Positions 34,256-46,030 of a stretch of 64,000 bases of DNA are shown piece by piece. The notes beneath the pieces were generated by a model. The model was given only the letters and a program-made list of their open reading frames with translations, did no database searches and had not been told where the DNA came from. Made by a program: the position numbers and the translations under genes. Origin of the DNA: Areca catechu (lineage: Eukaryota; Streptophyta; Magnoliopsida; Arecales; Arecaceae); the NCBI GenBank assembly GCA_021397845.1, contig CM038047.1, positions 132,042,112 through 132,106,111 on the forward strand, given 5' to 3'. The stretch's first letter is position 1. Each line of letters begins with the position of its first letter.

Positions 34256-35113
34256 GCAAGACTTGATCAAACCAACTACAGCTCCCTAGACCTAGAGTCT
34301 AAAACTAGATGCTCAATCAGGATGGCAAACAAGCCATAGTAACCCTGTACTCAGCCAGGCAGGTATAAGGGGAGTATTAGGTCCCTGATTGCCAATCCTA
34401 GACACCAATCAGAGATTGGCTAGGTAGGCGGACCAGCTCACAAATCCTTTGGGACTGAATCCCTGAACCACCGTTCTAGACACTAAGCACAAGAAAAACA
34501 CAGGTTAGCTTGACATGGTGATATGACACTTAGCCCGGACACGATCAATTGGTGTCCCTAGCCCACTAGGGCAAATTAAGTCTAATAGATTTTAAGTAGG
34601 CTTGGGACTAAATGCAGGGGATGTGATTTTGGGCTAAGGAGAGGTGATCAAATCCTCCCTCCATCTGACATAGCAAGAGTGCCCTTAAAGGTAGTTTATG
34701 CAATGATAGCAGGTAGATGATGCAAAATTTGGATTCAAGTATTTTAGGTAGCTTTTATATATGTAATTTTTTTTTTTTGTTCTTTTATAGAAATATGATT
34801 TGCAGCCAATGACCTAATATGCTAAAAACATATTGAAAATAAAAGATTTGCAAAAAAGATGCTAAACAAAATCCTAAATCTTCCAAAATTATCTTGCTGA
34901 AAAATAGAGCCGAGAATTTATAGGCTGTATTTCCGCTTGCAGAAATTGCACAGATTGAGATAAAATCTTTAAAAATTTTGTAAAATACGATGAATTAATA
35001 TAAATCCACCAAAAGAAAAATCAGAGTTTTTGGTGTTCTGAGTAGGGAGAAACAATTAAAATAACAGTATATATATGGACTGTGATGGGTGCAGAAAACG
35101 AGCCTTAATCTAA
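34256..35113 (-). other. Leader of element C with conserved hairpin
   Basis: Closely similar to the leaders of D (20192-21056) and E (59104-59974). The palindrome CCAATCAGAGATTGG is at 34405-34419. An A/T-rich block with a T run lies at 34765-34780. Confidence 0.7.
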
Positions 35114-35125
35114 GCTCTGATACCA
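35114..35125 (-). other. Primer binding site of element C
   Basis: Sense sequence TGGTATCAGAGC, two bases from the 5' LTR at 35128. Confidence 0.9.
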
Positions 35126-35127
35126 GA

Positions 35128-36424
35128 TGATGCGGAACTAATGTGCATGCGATTACTTTTGTGTGTTTTATACGTGGCGTGAGGTGGTTAAATCCTAAAT
35201 ATCAAATCAAAATAAGATGTAGAGAGATCTATATGAATTTTAGAAGCTATGCATGCAGATCAGGATCTAAGAAAGCAGTAAAAAGGGGATCGCCGGGACT
35301 GAGAAGCCTCTGTTAGGGCCAGTTCATCTACAAAAAAATTACTAGAGAATATAGGGGTGTACCTGGCAACGTCTGATGCATCTGGTGAAGATCGCAGTGA
35401 AGAGATCACTCGTTCCTCGATGGATGCGGCCTGGAAAATTAAGCAAGGGGCCCGCGGATTCCCTGGCTTTCTACTTGGTGGTCAGATTGTGGCCCGGCTG
35501 GAGTGGTTGGATTCGTATGAACTCGGGGACCTATAAACAACCATCAAGGGTGAGAAAACAAGGCTGAAAACAAGAAAAATTCAGACAAGGCAGCAAGGGG
35601 CTTGTTGGAAGAAGAGGCTTGGAGGCTTAGAAGAAGGTTGTCGGCTAGGGTTTATTCGGGCAGCACTTCGGCAGGACTTCAAGCTCACACAAGATCCCTT
35701 AATGCACACAGCAGGGAGGCACACAGCAAGAAAAGAACTCAATAGAATTTTTATTCATCAAAATAATCCACCTCGTATATGAGAAGGGGTCCTCTTTAAA
35801 TAGGCCCAAGCAAGGACACATATGTCATTACAAATGAATATCATTCCCACACAAAGTCCTAATCCTAGTCCACTCTCACTCAAACTCTCTCCATATGACA
35901 CTAGGATACTCTCTCCCTCTCCTTTGGTCAGCCAAGGGAGGTGACCATAGTGGAGGCCGACCAAGGGGGGTGTCCATAAGCTGGTTTGGCTCCCTGGTTC
36001 CCTCCTGGGCCTTCATCTGGCCCAATTAGCTACGGGCTGTGGTTCAGGGCTCCCGGGCTTCTGATTTCTTCTCTTGAGGTCTTCAAATCTTCAGGCTGGG
36101 TTGGACTTGTGCTTCACTTTCATGTCTTCATACTGGTTGGACTTGCTCTTTACTTATATGATATGGTTTTGAGTCTTCAATGTACTTAGACAAGACTCAA
36201 AAAAAAAATTAGCTCAACATGAGCTGACTAGCACTTGACTGAACTGGCTCAATATGAGCTGACTAATACTGAACTGAGATGACAACTCAAAAGACTCAAA
36301 TAACAAACTATAATGGACTCAGATGGGCTAAGCTCTTATTACAGATAGACTTATATATTATTAATTAATCCATCGAGGGTTGAGAAGTCTCTGTCATATT
36401 CTGGTACTTCTGGTGTCTGCACCA
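35128..36424 (-). repeat. 5' LTR of element C
   Basis: Begins TGATGCGGAACT and ends GTGTCTGCACCA on the + strand; 1297 bp. A TTTAAATA stretch (35796-35803) is a possible TATA-type box on either strand. Confidence 0.92.
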
Positions 36425-36429
36425 CCTGA

Positions 36430-37018
36430 CATGGTGCCAGGCCCCACTGAAGCTGTAGGCATAAGAGATATAGGCCACATCACCCTTAAAGAGTTAAACT
36501 CAGTTTAGGCGTTGGTTGTTTCAAGTCTCCTTGCTTTGAGGAGCAGACTCCCTGTGTCACCCATCCTTTCTGATTTTGTACTTTTCTCAATCTAGCATTT
36601 GGAAGAGAACCTTAATTTCTTCTATTTTATTTGATCAGAATAATTTTTGCCCTAGTTTGACGTTATCTTCCTCACAAAAATATGCGCACATATACATTTT
36701 ATGTTGTTTCTTTGGCTTTTTGCATCCCTCATCCTACTCTTTTCTTCCAACTTGGTACTGGTGTTTAACTTTTTCTGATGTTTTCCCCTCAGTGTTCCTT
36801 AAAGTGAATATTCTTTTGATAGTTTTTGCTTTGACCTTCTCAACTCTTCGTATTATCAGTAGGCTCTGTCTCTCTACTTTCTACAGTTTATTTTAATTTG
36901 TATGTTTTTTCTTTTTCCCCTATCTTTTAATTTCCTCAAATTAATCATCCTTTTAAGTTCTTCTCTCAGTTTCTACAAGTTTCTTCCAACTAACCTCCCC
37001 CTTTTTTTATTCTTTCAG
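36430..37018. other. Interval between element C and the ACR pseudogene
   Basis: The first 20 bp continue the 37-bp repeat of 26750-26868. The rest is T-rich on the + strand, like a plant intron, and ends in a polypyrimidine tract and TTTCAG at 37013-37018, a splice acceptor in front of the first recognisable ACR exon. No gene is seen. Confidence 0.5.
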
Positions 37019-38232
37019 AGTTATAATTGACAACGACTCTTCTGATGATGCGACGGTGATTCAGGTAAACTTGTACATCCTCTAACATACATCAAAAACT
37101 TGTAATCTAGTTTAGTACTCTTAATTACTATTTTCTCCCCGTATAGGTGAATGGTATAAATGCGAATGGCATCCTTGTAAAAGTTGTTCAAGTCCTCATT
37201 GATCTCGACTTCACAATCACCAAAGCACACATATCTTCTGATGGAGAATGGTTCATGGATGGAAAGTATCTTTTATCCAACATGTATACTTGGGGGAATA
37301 TCCCAAAAGCTCATACTATGATCTTCTGATGAATTTAATTACTTAACTATCCCTTACAATGAATACCAGTGTTTAATGTGACGGATCGCAACGGCAACAA
37401 ACCGAGGGATGAAAAGATCGTCAGCTACATACAAACAGTAAGCAGACTATTCATGGCTTTGAAGCCATCTCTTCTTTTGTGTTTATGGTATCATCGATCT
37501 ATCGCACAATGTCAAGTTCTTTCTCCGTGATTGTTATCTGAAAAATTAAATACTCATAGTTTGTCAAATCATTTAGTTAAATATCTCACTTCATCAGTTC
37601 CATATTTTCTTTCTATCATATGGATGAAATTGAAATGGTTGTCTCTTTTGAACAGAGATCGCTTAGCTTCTTACCGACCACCTGATCCAATAATTTTCTT
37701 GCAGTCCTTAGAAACAGATGCCTGCTTCTTATCATCACGAAGAAAAAGTTCAGTTGGTGTGGACGCGCAAACGCCCGAGTTGCATCGGTTGTTCATGTGA
37801 CTGATCAGTCCACAAGGAGTGCAATCGAGGACTTCGAAAGGCTCTCCACCATAAAGGAATTGCTCCACGGTGTCCTCAAGGGAAATGACGATTGCAGGAG
37901 AGTAAAGATGACGGTCTCAACGGGGGAAGAATACTGCATCAGATGATGTTTGACGACAGGGATTTTGAGGGAGTTGGGCTCGGAGAAGTAGGTGACAAGA
38001 AATCCAGACCTCTAGTTGCTGTCATGGACAGAGGGTTCCAAAGAAGTGGATACTTTCTGTCTCGAAGATCTCAGGGAGCCCAGTGGTTGCCAAGACAATA
38101 GACTCGTTACGTAGACAAATAGGCCAGATGATTCTAACAGTGAAACGGATGCCTTTTCCATCCAAGCGTTCGGAGGCGACGAGCGCCATCGGATTCTTCC
38201 TTGGAAATTTCCTCAAGGGACGCCGTTGATGA
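37019..38232 (+). pseudogene. ACT-domain-repeat (ACR) protein pseudogene, exons and introns recognisable
   Basis: Plant ACR proteins carry four ACT domains and are thought to sense amino acids or act in signalling. Exons seen: 37019-37064 (VIIDNDSSDDATVIQ), 37147-37261 (first ACT: NANGILVKVVQVLIDLDFTI, then SSDGEWFMD), 37370-37437 (FNVTDRNGNKPRDEKIV), and from 37705 (SLETDACFL). The exon ending at 37261 has GA where the intron donor GT should be. After SSVGV near 37757 the frame jumps straight to NARVASVVHVTDQSTRSAIE, so about 45-50 codons of the second ACT domain are gone. After AVMDRG (about 38035) the sequence jumps to VVAKTIDSLRRQIGQMI (about 38084-38130), losing the third and most of the fourth ACT domain. 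A FFLGNFLK ending follows. The N-terminal exon is missing. Introns show this is not a retrocopy. Confidence 0.8.
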
Positions 38233-38330
38233 TGCTTATTTAATAACCGAGGATGTCCTCGCCACAATAAAGGCTACTCTTAAGATATTTTTAATTTTTT
38301 TTTAAAGAGACTATTTTAAGGTATTGTTCT

Positions 38331-38471
38331 GGGAAATTAGCGCAGCTTGTTATTGAAAAAATAAAGTCCTTCCGTCGTGAGACACTGGGGACTGAGGTAG
38401 ACGTGGACGCCAATCTTAAAATAGCTTGGGCAAGCCTGATCAATGAAACCCGAGCCTTATGCAAGACTTGA
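38331..38471 (+). other. Unrecognised coding-like stretch, 46 codons
   Basis: An open frame GKLAQLVIEKIKSFRRET continues through VDVDANLKIAWASLI to CKT and a TGA at 38469-38471. Amino-acid composition looks protein-like, with Lys, Glu and hydrophobic spacing as in a helix, unlike the surrounding AT-rich DNA. I do not recognise the family. It lies just after the ACR pseudogene and may be another gene fragment or chance. Confidence 0.25.
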
Positions 38472-39013
38472 AGGTACTACTAAAACAGACTTTACGATAG
38501 ATACACTCTTGCTAACACTAGATATGAGGGCCGAGTCAGGTGGTCGGGTTTAGAACGCACCTACCGCGCGTCTACTAAAGTTATTGAATTTAAACAAAAA
38601 AAAAAGTAGATTAAAGAAGGAAAAGCTAATGTGAGATCCAAGCAAACAAAATAAAGTTGCAGAAAATCAACTTGTGGGTAGTAAAATTGCGGGAAATGAA
38701 ACTGCATGAAACAAAATTGTAAGAAATAGAACTTGCTAGCTAGAAATCACACTATCATATCTTTGATCCTAGATTGTGAGACAAGATCGCAGCAACTACT
38801 ATATACTCATAGAGAATTCTCTCTACAAGAATGCAAGGTACCTCTTCAAATATCATAATACAAATAGTGAAACAAGTAATCAAAAATTAAAATATCATAA
38901 TACAAATAGTGAAACAAGTAATCAAAAATTTAATTTTCAAACTTAATTCGAATTACTATCAAATATCTTATAAAATAATACTCTAAAGTTTTATATTAAA
39001 TTTCAATGACTTC
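38472..39013. other. AT-rich interval without a gene
   Basis: No coding potential is seen. A 42-bp direct duplication ('tatcataatacaaatagtga' start) lies at about 38849-38932. Confidence 0.6.
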
Positions 39014-39139
39014 TGTTGTGATAATCTAGTTTAATTTAAATATTTACCGGTCCAGCCAATTTCAATCTTTTGATTTATCAATTGGGTCAGTGCTCCCAAG
39101 GATGATATCTTCTTTATTTAATGGAGACTATAATCTATA

Positions 39140-39560
39140 GAAGAATATATTATTATTTCTCTCGGCCTCATGTCTTCGGCCTGGTCCGTAAAGGATGTAT
39201 TATTATCGTTCCGTTCGGATTTATGTCTTTAGCATAGTCCGAAGAAAACGTCTATGGGATTTATTGTTATTTCTCTCGGCTTCATGTCTTCAGCTTTACG
39301 TTATGGCTCTCGAAAGAAATATATATTATTATCAATCCTTCGGTTTCATGTCTTCAGCTCGGCCCGAAGAGTATGTCTCTAAAAGTATATTATTATCATT
39401 TCTTTGGCTTCATGTCTTCAGCTTTGTCCGAAGAGTATGCCTCTAAATTATATTGCTATCATTCCTTCGGCTTCATGTCTTCAGCTTGATTCGAAGATTA
39501 TAATTCTAAAATATATTGTTCACCCCTTCGGTACTACAGTAAATAATTATTTTTTTTAGT
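39140..39560 (+). repeat. Degenerate 60-70-bp tandem repeat in T1 LTR
   Basis: About six imperfect units contain 'cggcttcatgtcttcagc', a 'ccgaagagtatg' block and 'atattattatca'. Confidence 0.7.
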
Positions 39561-39865
39561 TCACTCCTAAAGGATAAACCCGAAGCATATAACCAACATC
39601 CCTTGGGACCATTCCAAGGAATGTAATCCGAAGAGATAGTTAGGCCCACTTCAAATTCTTCTTTAAAAGAGTGCATCTGTAGTGCTAGAACAATCTTTCA
39701 ACTCGAAATAGTTAAAGGTTGTTCTGGTTGTTATAACTACTCATATGGTCGATAACTCTGGTTTGGATAACCATGGAATAACTAATTTTTCGACCGCCAC
39801 TACTTATTGTTACGAGAAAGTTTCGTTAGCTAACTCTCATAACCATAAGTAGTTACGCTCATGCC

Positions 39866-39873
39866 TATAAATA
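39866..39873 (+). promoter_or_regulatory. TATA box of T1 LTR
   Basis: TATAAATA in 'catgcctataaatatcgg', about 225 bp before the proposed LTR end. Confidence 0.55.
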
Positions 39874-40164
39874 TCGGTAAGAAGGGACAATTGAGGTAAG
39901 CTGAGAAAATCACCTTCTTCCTTTCCATCTCACTCTGCTCTCAAGTTCTCAATTCTGCTGCCTAAATCCTTGCTAACATAGGCATCGGAGTGTCCTCCAC
40001 CTGAGAAATTCCGGTCAAGGGTTTGTTTTGTAGGCTCCCATCGATGACGAACCAACAGGAGGCCACTCCATCTAGTCGATGATGATTTCGCATCAACAAA
40101 TTAGCGCGCCAGGAAAGGAGAGATCTGTTTCCTTTAGTTAAAGGAGAACTTCGACCAAGCAAAT

Positions 40165-41511
40165 ATGGTGAAAGGAAAGATTCAGAATGCCTCTACAAGC
40201 AAAAGAGCAACCTGCCCCTCAAGTAGATAACCCTCCAGTGGACAATGGCATGCCACCTCCTATGCTGATAGTAGGGCAGTAACAGTTTGAAGCCCTATTG
40301 AACAGAGTTGATGCCTTGACAACTCTGGTACAAACTCTATAAGAAACTACCGTTCAAAGGTAGTGTCCTCCACCTGCTTTTCATCCCAGCTATCAAGCTA
40401 GGGGAAGGGAAGATCGACGTCAAGAACTCACCCCAAGTTCTTCGAGGGTCCGATCATCTCGTGATCATTCTAGCTCATAGCAAGGCTAGCATTTGGAGGA
40501 TCGCTATGGAAAGAAGAAAACCAAGCATTCCCTCTCTGTTTCTTCTGGAGATTCAACACCTGGAGGAGTTAGACGAAAAGAAGTGAACATCAAATTTGAA
40601 GAGAAGTTCAAATTTATGGAGTCGCAGATAGCCAGGCTCATAGATCAAAGAAGGAATGATAAAGCACTGACTTACAATTCTCAACCTCCTTTCTCTGATC
40701 ACATAATGTCTGAAGTCATTCCTCGGTACTTTAAGATCCCACAACTTGAGACTTATGACGGAACTTCTGACCCCCTTGACCATTTAGAAAGTTACAAAAC
40801 TCACATGATGGTACAAGGGACATTTAATGCATTGTATTGCCTTGCTTTTCCTACCACCTTAAGAAGAGTTGCTCGAATATGGTATTCGAGCTTACTACCA
40901 AAAACCATCCATTCCTTTGCTGAACTGGAACGGCAATTTGTTTCACATTTCAAAACATGTCAAAAGATGCCGCGCAACATTGACAGTTTGTTCCTCCTTC
41001 AATAGAATGAATGAGAGAATCTTAAAGGGTTTGTGATTTGGTTCAATTCGGCCACTCTGGAGATTTCAAATCTCAATGAACACGTAGCCATGTCAGCCTT
41101 GAAGAAGGGCCTCAGATCGTCTATGTTCACTTTTTTCCTGGATAAATAGATTCCTACGAGCTATGCCGAGCTACTGGCAAGAGCTCAGAAATATGTTACT
41201 GCTGAAGAGCAGGCTACGAGTCGTAGACTCACTGAAGGGAGGAACCCTTCTAAGAAGAAAAATATCAAGGGACCAAATGTGCCCACATCTTCCAATAAGG
41301 CTCTGGTTCCTAGACCCAGCCCCAAGTCCAAGCAATAAGGTAATCGGTTTGATTCCTACAAACCCCTCAACCTACCAAGGGAGAAAATTCTATTAGAGAT
41401 AAAAAAAAATTACTTGCAAAGACCACGTCCCCTGAAGACTTCTGCGAAAGCAAGGGATAAGAAAAATATTGCCGATTCCACCGAGACCATGGCCACAACA
41501 TCGAAGAGTGT
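40165..41511 (+). pseudogene. gag of T1 (Tat type)
   Basis: The first ATG considered is at 40165, but the frame changes almost at once. The recognisable block is open at 40493-41005: PPFSDHIMSEVIP, FKIPQLETYDGTSDPLDHL and a capsid-like region. It continues in the same frame past a TAG (41003-41005) and another near 41150 to KGPNVPTSSNKALVP. In another frame, 41470-41511 encodes C-R-F-H-R-D-H-G-H-N-I-E-E-C, the zinc-binding motif usual in this lineage, followed by AIEDLIKRGYLGKYI. Confidence 0.82.
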
Positions 41512-41789
41512 TTTCAGCTTTGGGATGCTATTGAAGATTTGATAAAGAGAGGATATCTGGGAAAATACATTAACCGCTCGGAGCCTCAAGCCAAAGTAAC
41601 GGCTCTTCAGAGAATTGCTGATGAAGCTGAACTACCTCACCAAAGGCCAACTGATGGAAATGTTGGCATGCTTCATCGGTCAATTGGTTAGAAAATGAAG
41701 TTGAAGAAAATAACCCCAAGAGGTTTAAAGGAAATTACTCCATTAGTTTTTCAGATGAAGATATCTAAGGAGTCCAACTTCCACAAGAT

Positions 41790-42230
41790 GACCTCGTTGT
41801 AGACTTTGCTATAATTGCAAACTATGATGTAAAAAGAATTCTGATAGATAATGGAAGTTCTACTGATATTTTGTTGTATGACGCTTTTCTTAGAATGGGA
41901 TTGTCTAGATGTGAACTGCAAAGGTCTCCCATTCCTTTGACTAGTTTCGAAGAAAATCAAGTTGGAGTTGAAGGAGAAATGATTTTACTCGTAACTTTTG
42001 GTATCGAACCATATCAAAAAACCCTTCCCATCAACTTCATAGTGGTTGAAGCATCTTCGACCTATAATGCAATTCTGGGATGACCAGCTCTGAATAAATT
42101 TCAAGCCATAGTATCAACCTATCACCTATTAGTGTGGTTTTCCACCAAACTTGGCATCGGAGAAGTGAGGGGAGATCAAAGGATCGCTCGCCAATGCCTA
42201 ATGATGCAAGATAAATAATCAGCTAATCCC
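41790..42230 (+). pseudogene. Protease of T1
   Basis: Reads VVDFAIIANYDVKRILIDNGSST; the catalytic D-N-G is at 41848-41856. A GVEGEMILLVTFG block and NFIVVEASSTYNAILG follow; the last Gly is followed by TGA (42081-42083), which falls on an Arg codon in relatives. The frame then runs to the TAA near 42218. Confidence 0.8.
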
Positions 42231-42459
42231 TTAACACTTGATCAATTAGATCCGAGGGACAAAGTTGAAGACTATGGAGAACTGGTGGAAAGAACTCTTT
42301 TTGTGCCTTTATCCGAGATGATCCAACGAAACTTATACAAATTGGTAGTTTATTGAATAAAGAATCAAAAGCAAGATTGATTACATTTCTCCAAAATAAT
42401 GCTAATATTTTTGCTTGGATGGCTTCGGATATGTCCTGAATTTCATCTGAAGTGATTAC

Positions 42460-43200
42460 ACATCACTTGGAGGTAAATCCCAGCTATAAACTAGTTCGGC
42501 AAAAGAAGAGAAATTTTGCTCCAGAAAGGTAGAGAGTTATTGATGAAGAAGTCAGCAAACTTCTTGAAGCCATGTTTATGAGGGAAGTACAGTATCCGAA
42601 TTAGTTGGCCAATGTTGTGATGGTGAAGAAATCTAACGGCAAGTGGAGGATCTGTATTGATTATATAGATCTTAATAAAGCCTATCTAAAAGATAGCTTC
42701 CCTCTACCAAAGATTGACCATTTAGTTGATGCCACTGCTGGTCATCAGCTGTTAAGCTTTAAAGATGCTTTCTCAGGATACAACCAGATCAAAATAGATC
42801 CTGAAGATGACGAAAAGACTACTTTTATTATAGAAAAAGGGCTTTACTGCTATAAAGTGTTGCCATTTGGGTTAAAAAATGCCGGGGCAACCTTCCAAAG
42901 GCTGATCAATAAAGTCTTCAAAAATCAATAGGAAAAAATATGGAAGCTTATGTTGATGATATGATTGTGAAAAGTCTTCATAAGTCTGATCATATTGAAG
43001 ACTTGAAGGAATCCTTTAACGCTCTTAGACGTCATCAGATGAGGTTGAATCCAACCAAGTGCATTTTTGGTATAACCTTAGAAAAGTTTTTGGGATTTTT
43101 TGTCACTAAGCGGGGGATCGAAGTTAACCGGAGAAGATCAAGCTCTTCAGACAATGAGGCATCCCTCTTGTAAAAAAGAAGTACAGCAGTTAACGGGAAA
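42460..43200 (+). pseudogene. Reverse transcriptase of T1
   Basis: Begins HHLEVNPSYKLVRQKKRNFAPE. The core is open at 42605-42931 (KSNGKWRICIDYIDLNKA, then FPLPKID, then LPFGLKNAGATFQR). The catalytic YVDD is at 42949-42960 in a neighbouring frame. Stops fall near 42529 and 42603, and frame changes near 42930 and 43110. Confidence 0.85.
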
Positions 43201-44200
43201 AATTACTTCTCTAAGTCAATTTATTTTTCGGTCAGCAAAAAGATGTCTCCCTTTTCTCAAGGTTCTCCGTCAGACACAAAATTTTAAATGGATAGAAGAC
43301 TGGAGGATTGCTTTTGATAAATTGAAAGAATATCTTGAAAACCCTCCTTTACTTTCCAAGCTCTATGAAGGAGAAACTTTTTATTTGTATCTTTTTGCCT
43401 CAAATGAAGCGGTTAGTTCGGTGCTTGTGTGAAGAGATGCTGATCACTTGCAGCAGCTAATTTACTATGCTAGTAAAGTGTTGCATGAGGTAGAAGAATG
43501 ATATCCTAGAGTGCAAAAGCTCATTTTCTCCTTGGTGGTCGCAGCAAAGCGTTTGTGACCATATTTCTAAGCTCATTCTATTATAATTTTGATAGATCAG
43601 TCCTTGAAGGCCATTCTTCGCTATCCCGATACCTCAGGAAGGATAGCTAAATGGGTAATTAAATTAGAAGAATTCGACATTGACTTCTAACCCAGATCAG
43701 CAATGAAAGCACAAGTCTTGGCTGATTTTATAGCCAAATGTACTTGGGATCAGAGGAGAATCAATTGGGGGCCGAAGAAGAGAGGACTATAGAAGAAGAT
43801 TTGGAATTCATATGGATGTTTCATGTGGATGGTGCTTCTAACACCAACAGCTACAGGGCTGGTCTTATTTTGGCTAGTCCAAATGGTCAAGTCATAGAAT
43901 ATGCTCTTCGTTTTTCTTTCCAAGCTTCGAATAATTAGGCAGAATATGAAGTGCTCATTATTGGACTTAGAATTGCTTAAAAGCTACAAATTAAGAAGAT
44001 TAAAGTCTTCTCGGATTCGCAGTTTGTGGTGATCAAGTAAAGGGTGAATTTGAGGCTCAGAATCCCATAATGACTTAGTATCTGGAAAAAGTATGAATCC
44101 TAATATCCCAGCTAGATTATTTTGAGATTATCCATGTGCCTCGCATAGAAGATTTCCTGGTCGTTGCTCTTTCATGTCTTGCAACCACTGCTCCAGATTT
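43200..44200 (+). pseudogene. RNase H and second RNase H of T1
   Basis: The first RNase H gives FDKLKEYLENPPLL, then a degraded SDQ-like block (IDQSLKAILRYPD) and KAQVLADFIAKC near 43707-43740. The second RNase H starts about 43800 (FHVDGASNTNSYRAGLILAS), continues with AEYEVLIIGLRIA and IKVFSDSQFVV, and ends with a VPRIEDFLVVALSCLA block where relatives read ADALS. The extra RNase H is the diagnostic feature of the lineage. Confidence 0.78.
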
Positions 44201-44419
44201 CCTTGGAAAGACATACGTGGAATATCTTGAAGATCCCAGCATATCAGAATTCATAGCAGAAGTATGTCCGATTGAACATGAACCTTCATGGATGGATCCT
44301 ATCCTTAAATTTTTGAATGAAGGCATTTTACCCGAAGACAAATTGGAGGCTAAACGGCTTTGGTGGATGTCTTCTCAATATATGATCATAGATGGGACCT
44401 TATATAAAAGATCCTTCAC

Positions 44420-45520
44420 ATAACCTCTGCTAAATGTTTGGCACCTTCAGATGCTAATTATACACTCAAGGAAGTGCATGAAGGTATATGTGGAGATTAC
44501 TTGGGGGGCAGATCTTTGGTTAACAAAATAATCCATCAAGGTTATTATTGGCTGACCATCCAGAAGGATTCTGCAGAATTTGTCTGAAAATATGATCAGT
44601 GTCAAAGGTATTCCAATATACAAAGATGGCCTGCAAATCAGTTGACCCCGTTGATAGCTCCTTGGCCTTTCGCTCAATGGGGAATGGACATCCTTGGTCC
44701 ATTTTCTCCAGTCTTTGGACAACAAAAATTTCTTATAGTGGCAATTGATTATTTCATAAAATATGTCAAAGCCGAACCACTAGCACAAATTACCGAAGCA
44801 AAGGTTGAAAACTTTGTAAGGAACTTTGTCATCTTCCATTTTGGAATTCCTTATGCCATAATAACCGATAACAGGAGGCAATTTGACAAATCGAAGTTCA
44901 AAAGCTTTTGTACCTAATATCATATTCTTCATAAGCTTACTTCCGTGGGACATCCTCAATCTAATGGGGAAGCTGAAGTGACAAATATAACCATTCTTCA
45001 TGGTTTCAAAATCAGGTTAAATGATGCTAAGGGATTGTGGACTAATGAATTGAATTCAGTTCTTTGGACATACCGAACCACTCCCAAGATAGCCATTGAC
45101 GAATCTCCCTTTCACTTAGCTTACGACATTGAGGCAGTTCTTCCTGTGGAAGTCTCTTTACAATCTTTGTGGATTGATTAATATAAAGAACTTGAGAACT
45201 CAGAACACCGAAGAGTTGACATAGATTTATTTCAAGGCACTCGGCATCAGGCATAACTGAAAATGGCTACGTATCATCAAAAAGTTGCAAAATATTATAA
45301 CTCCCGTGTGAAGGAATGAACCTTTCACCCTGAGGACTTGGTTTTACAAAGATCTGAGGTATCCAGACCAACCAAATAGGGCAAGCTTTCTCCTACTTGG
45401 GAAGGTCCATATCGGAATAAAGAAGTCATTCATCCCAGAACTTATCGACTGAAAACTTTGGAAGGTGTTCTATTGCCCTGACCTTGGAATGTACAAAATC
45501 TTCATAAATATTATCAATAA
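44420..45520 (+). pseudogene. Integrase of T1
   Basis: A zinc-finger remnant (EVHEGICGDYLGG, then YDQCQRY) is followed by the core, open at 44642-44917 (WGMDILGPFSPV, IDYFIKYVKAEPL, then ITDNRRQFD) and 44945-45181 (HPQSNGEAEVTN). The C-terminus includes SPTWEGPY and KTLEGVLLP, ending NLHKYYQ with TAA at 45518-45520. Stops occur near 44586, 44916 and 45180. Confidence 0.85.
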
Positions 45521-45549
45521 AAGTTCCTATTCAAGGTTATCAAGATGGA

Positions 45550-46030
45550 TTTAATTATTCTGTCTTAATTTTTATTCTAAAAAAAGGTATAAGGATGATC
45601 TACGTGATCTATCATACAAAATGTCGAGATAGGCCTAATCAGTCTGTCTTAATCTTTATTCCAAAAAAAAGATATAAGGATGATCTACGTGATCTACCCT
45701 ATGAAGTACCGAGGTGGGCTTGATCAGCCTGTCTTGATCTTTATCTAAAAAGGCATAAGGATGATCTACGTGATCTACCCTATGAAGTGCCGAGGTGGGC
45801 TTGATCAGCCTGTCTTAATCTTTATCCTAAAAGGTATAAGGATGATCTACATGATCTATCCTACGAAGTACCGAGATGAGCTTGATTAACCTGTATTAAT
45901 CTTTATCCTAAAAGGTATAAAGATAATCCATATGATCTACCCTATAAAATGCCAAGGCTTAATTAGCCTGTTTCATTTTTCATTTATTTTATTGTCAAAA
46001 ATATTATCTTGGATGATCCATGTGATCTAC
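45550..46030 (+). repeat. Tandem repeat between pol and the antisense ORF of T1
   Basis: Five to six imperfect units of about 73-92 bp share 'ataaggatgatctacgtgat', 'ctaccctatgaagtaccgag' and a 'cagcctgtcttaatctttat' block. Tandem repeats here are usual for the lineage. Confidence 0.8.

Larger units (their letters stand above)
26869..36424 (-). mobile_element. Element C: full-length Ty3/gypsy chromovirus, candidate helper for D and E
   Basis: A 9556-bp element on the minus strand with LTRs 26869-28162 and 35128-36424 and the duplication CCTGA on both sides. In sense order it has PBS, leader, gag start, capsid, CCHC, protease, RT, RNase H, integrase, chromodomain. A solo A-type LTR (32787-34016) interrupts gag. 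Leader, gag start (MSTRSGVSYHPPP) and LTR termini are close to those of D and E, which lack the enzymes. Many stops and indels make this copy inactive. Confidence 0.93.
39014..40098 (+). repeat. Probable 5' LTR of T1
   Basis: A TGTTGTGATAATC start (39014) and a CATCAACA end (40098) are proposed. The following 'aattagcgcgccagg' resembles the junction just after Tat-type LTRs. The other LTR is absent, so the ends cannot be checked by comparison. A TATAAATA box lies at 39866-39873. Confidence 0.45.

Noticed and set aside
36576..36896. 106-codon ORF rich in Phe, Ser and Leu before the ACR exons
   Set aside because: It lies in T-rich intron-like sequence ending in a splice acceptor; a frame rich in Phe and Leu is expected by chance.
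37671..37868. Minus-strand ORF across the ACR exon
   Set aside because: Shadow of the sense ACR coding sequence.
39195..39446. 83-codon ORF in the T1 LTR
   Set aside because: It follows the degenerate 60-70-bp LTR repeat.
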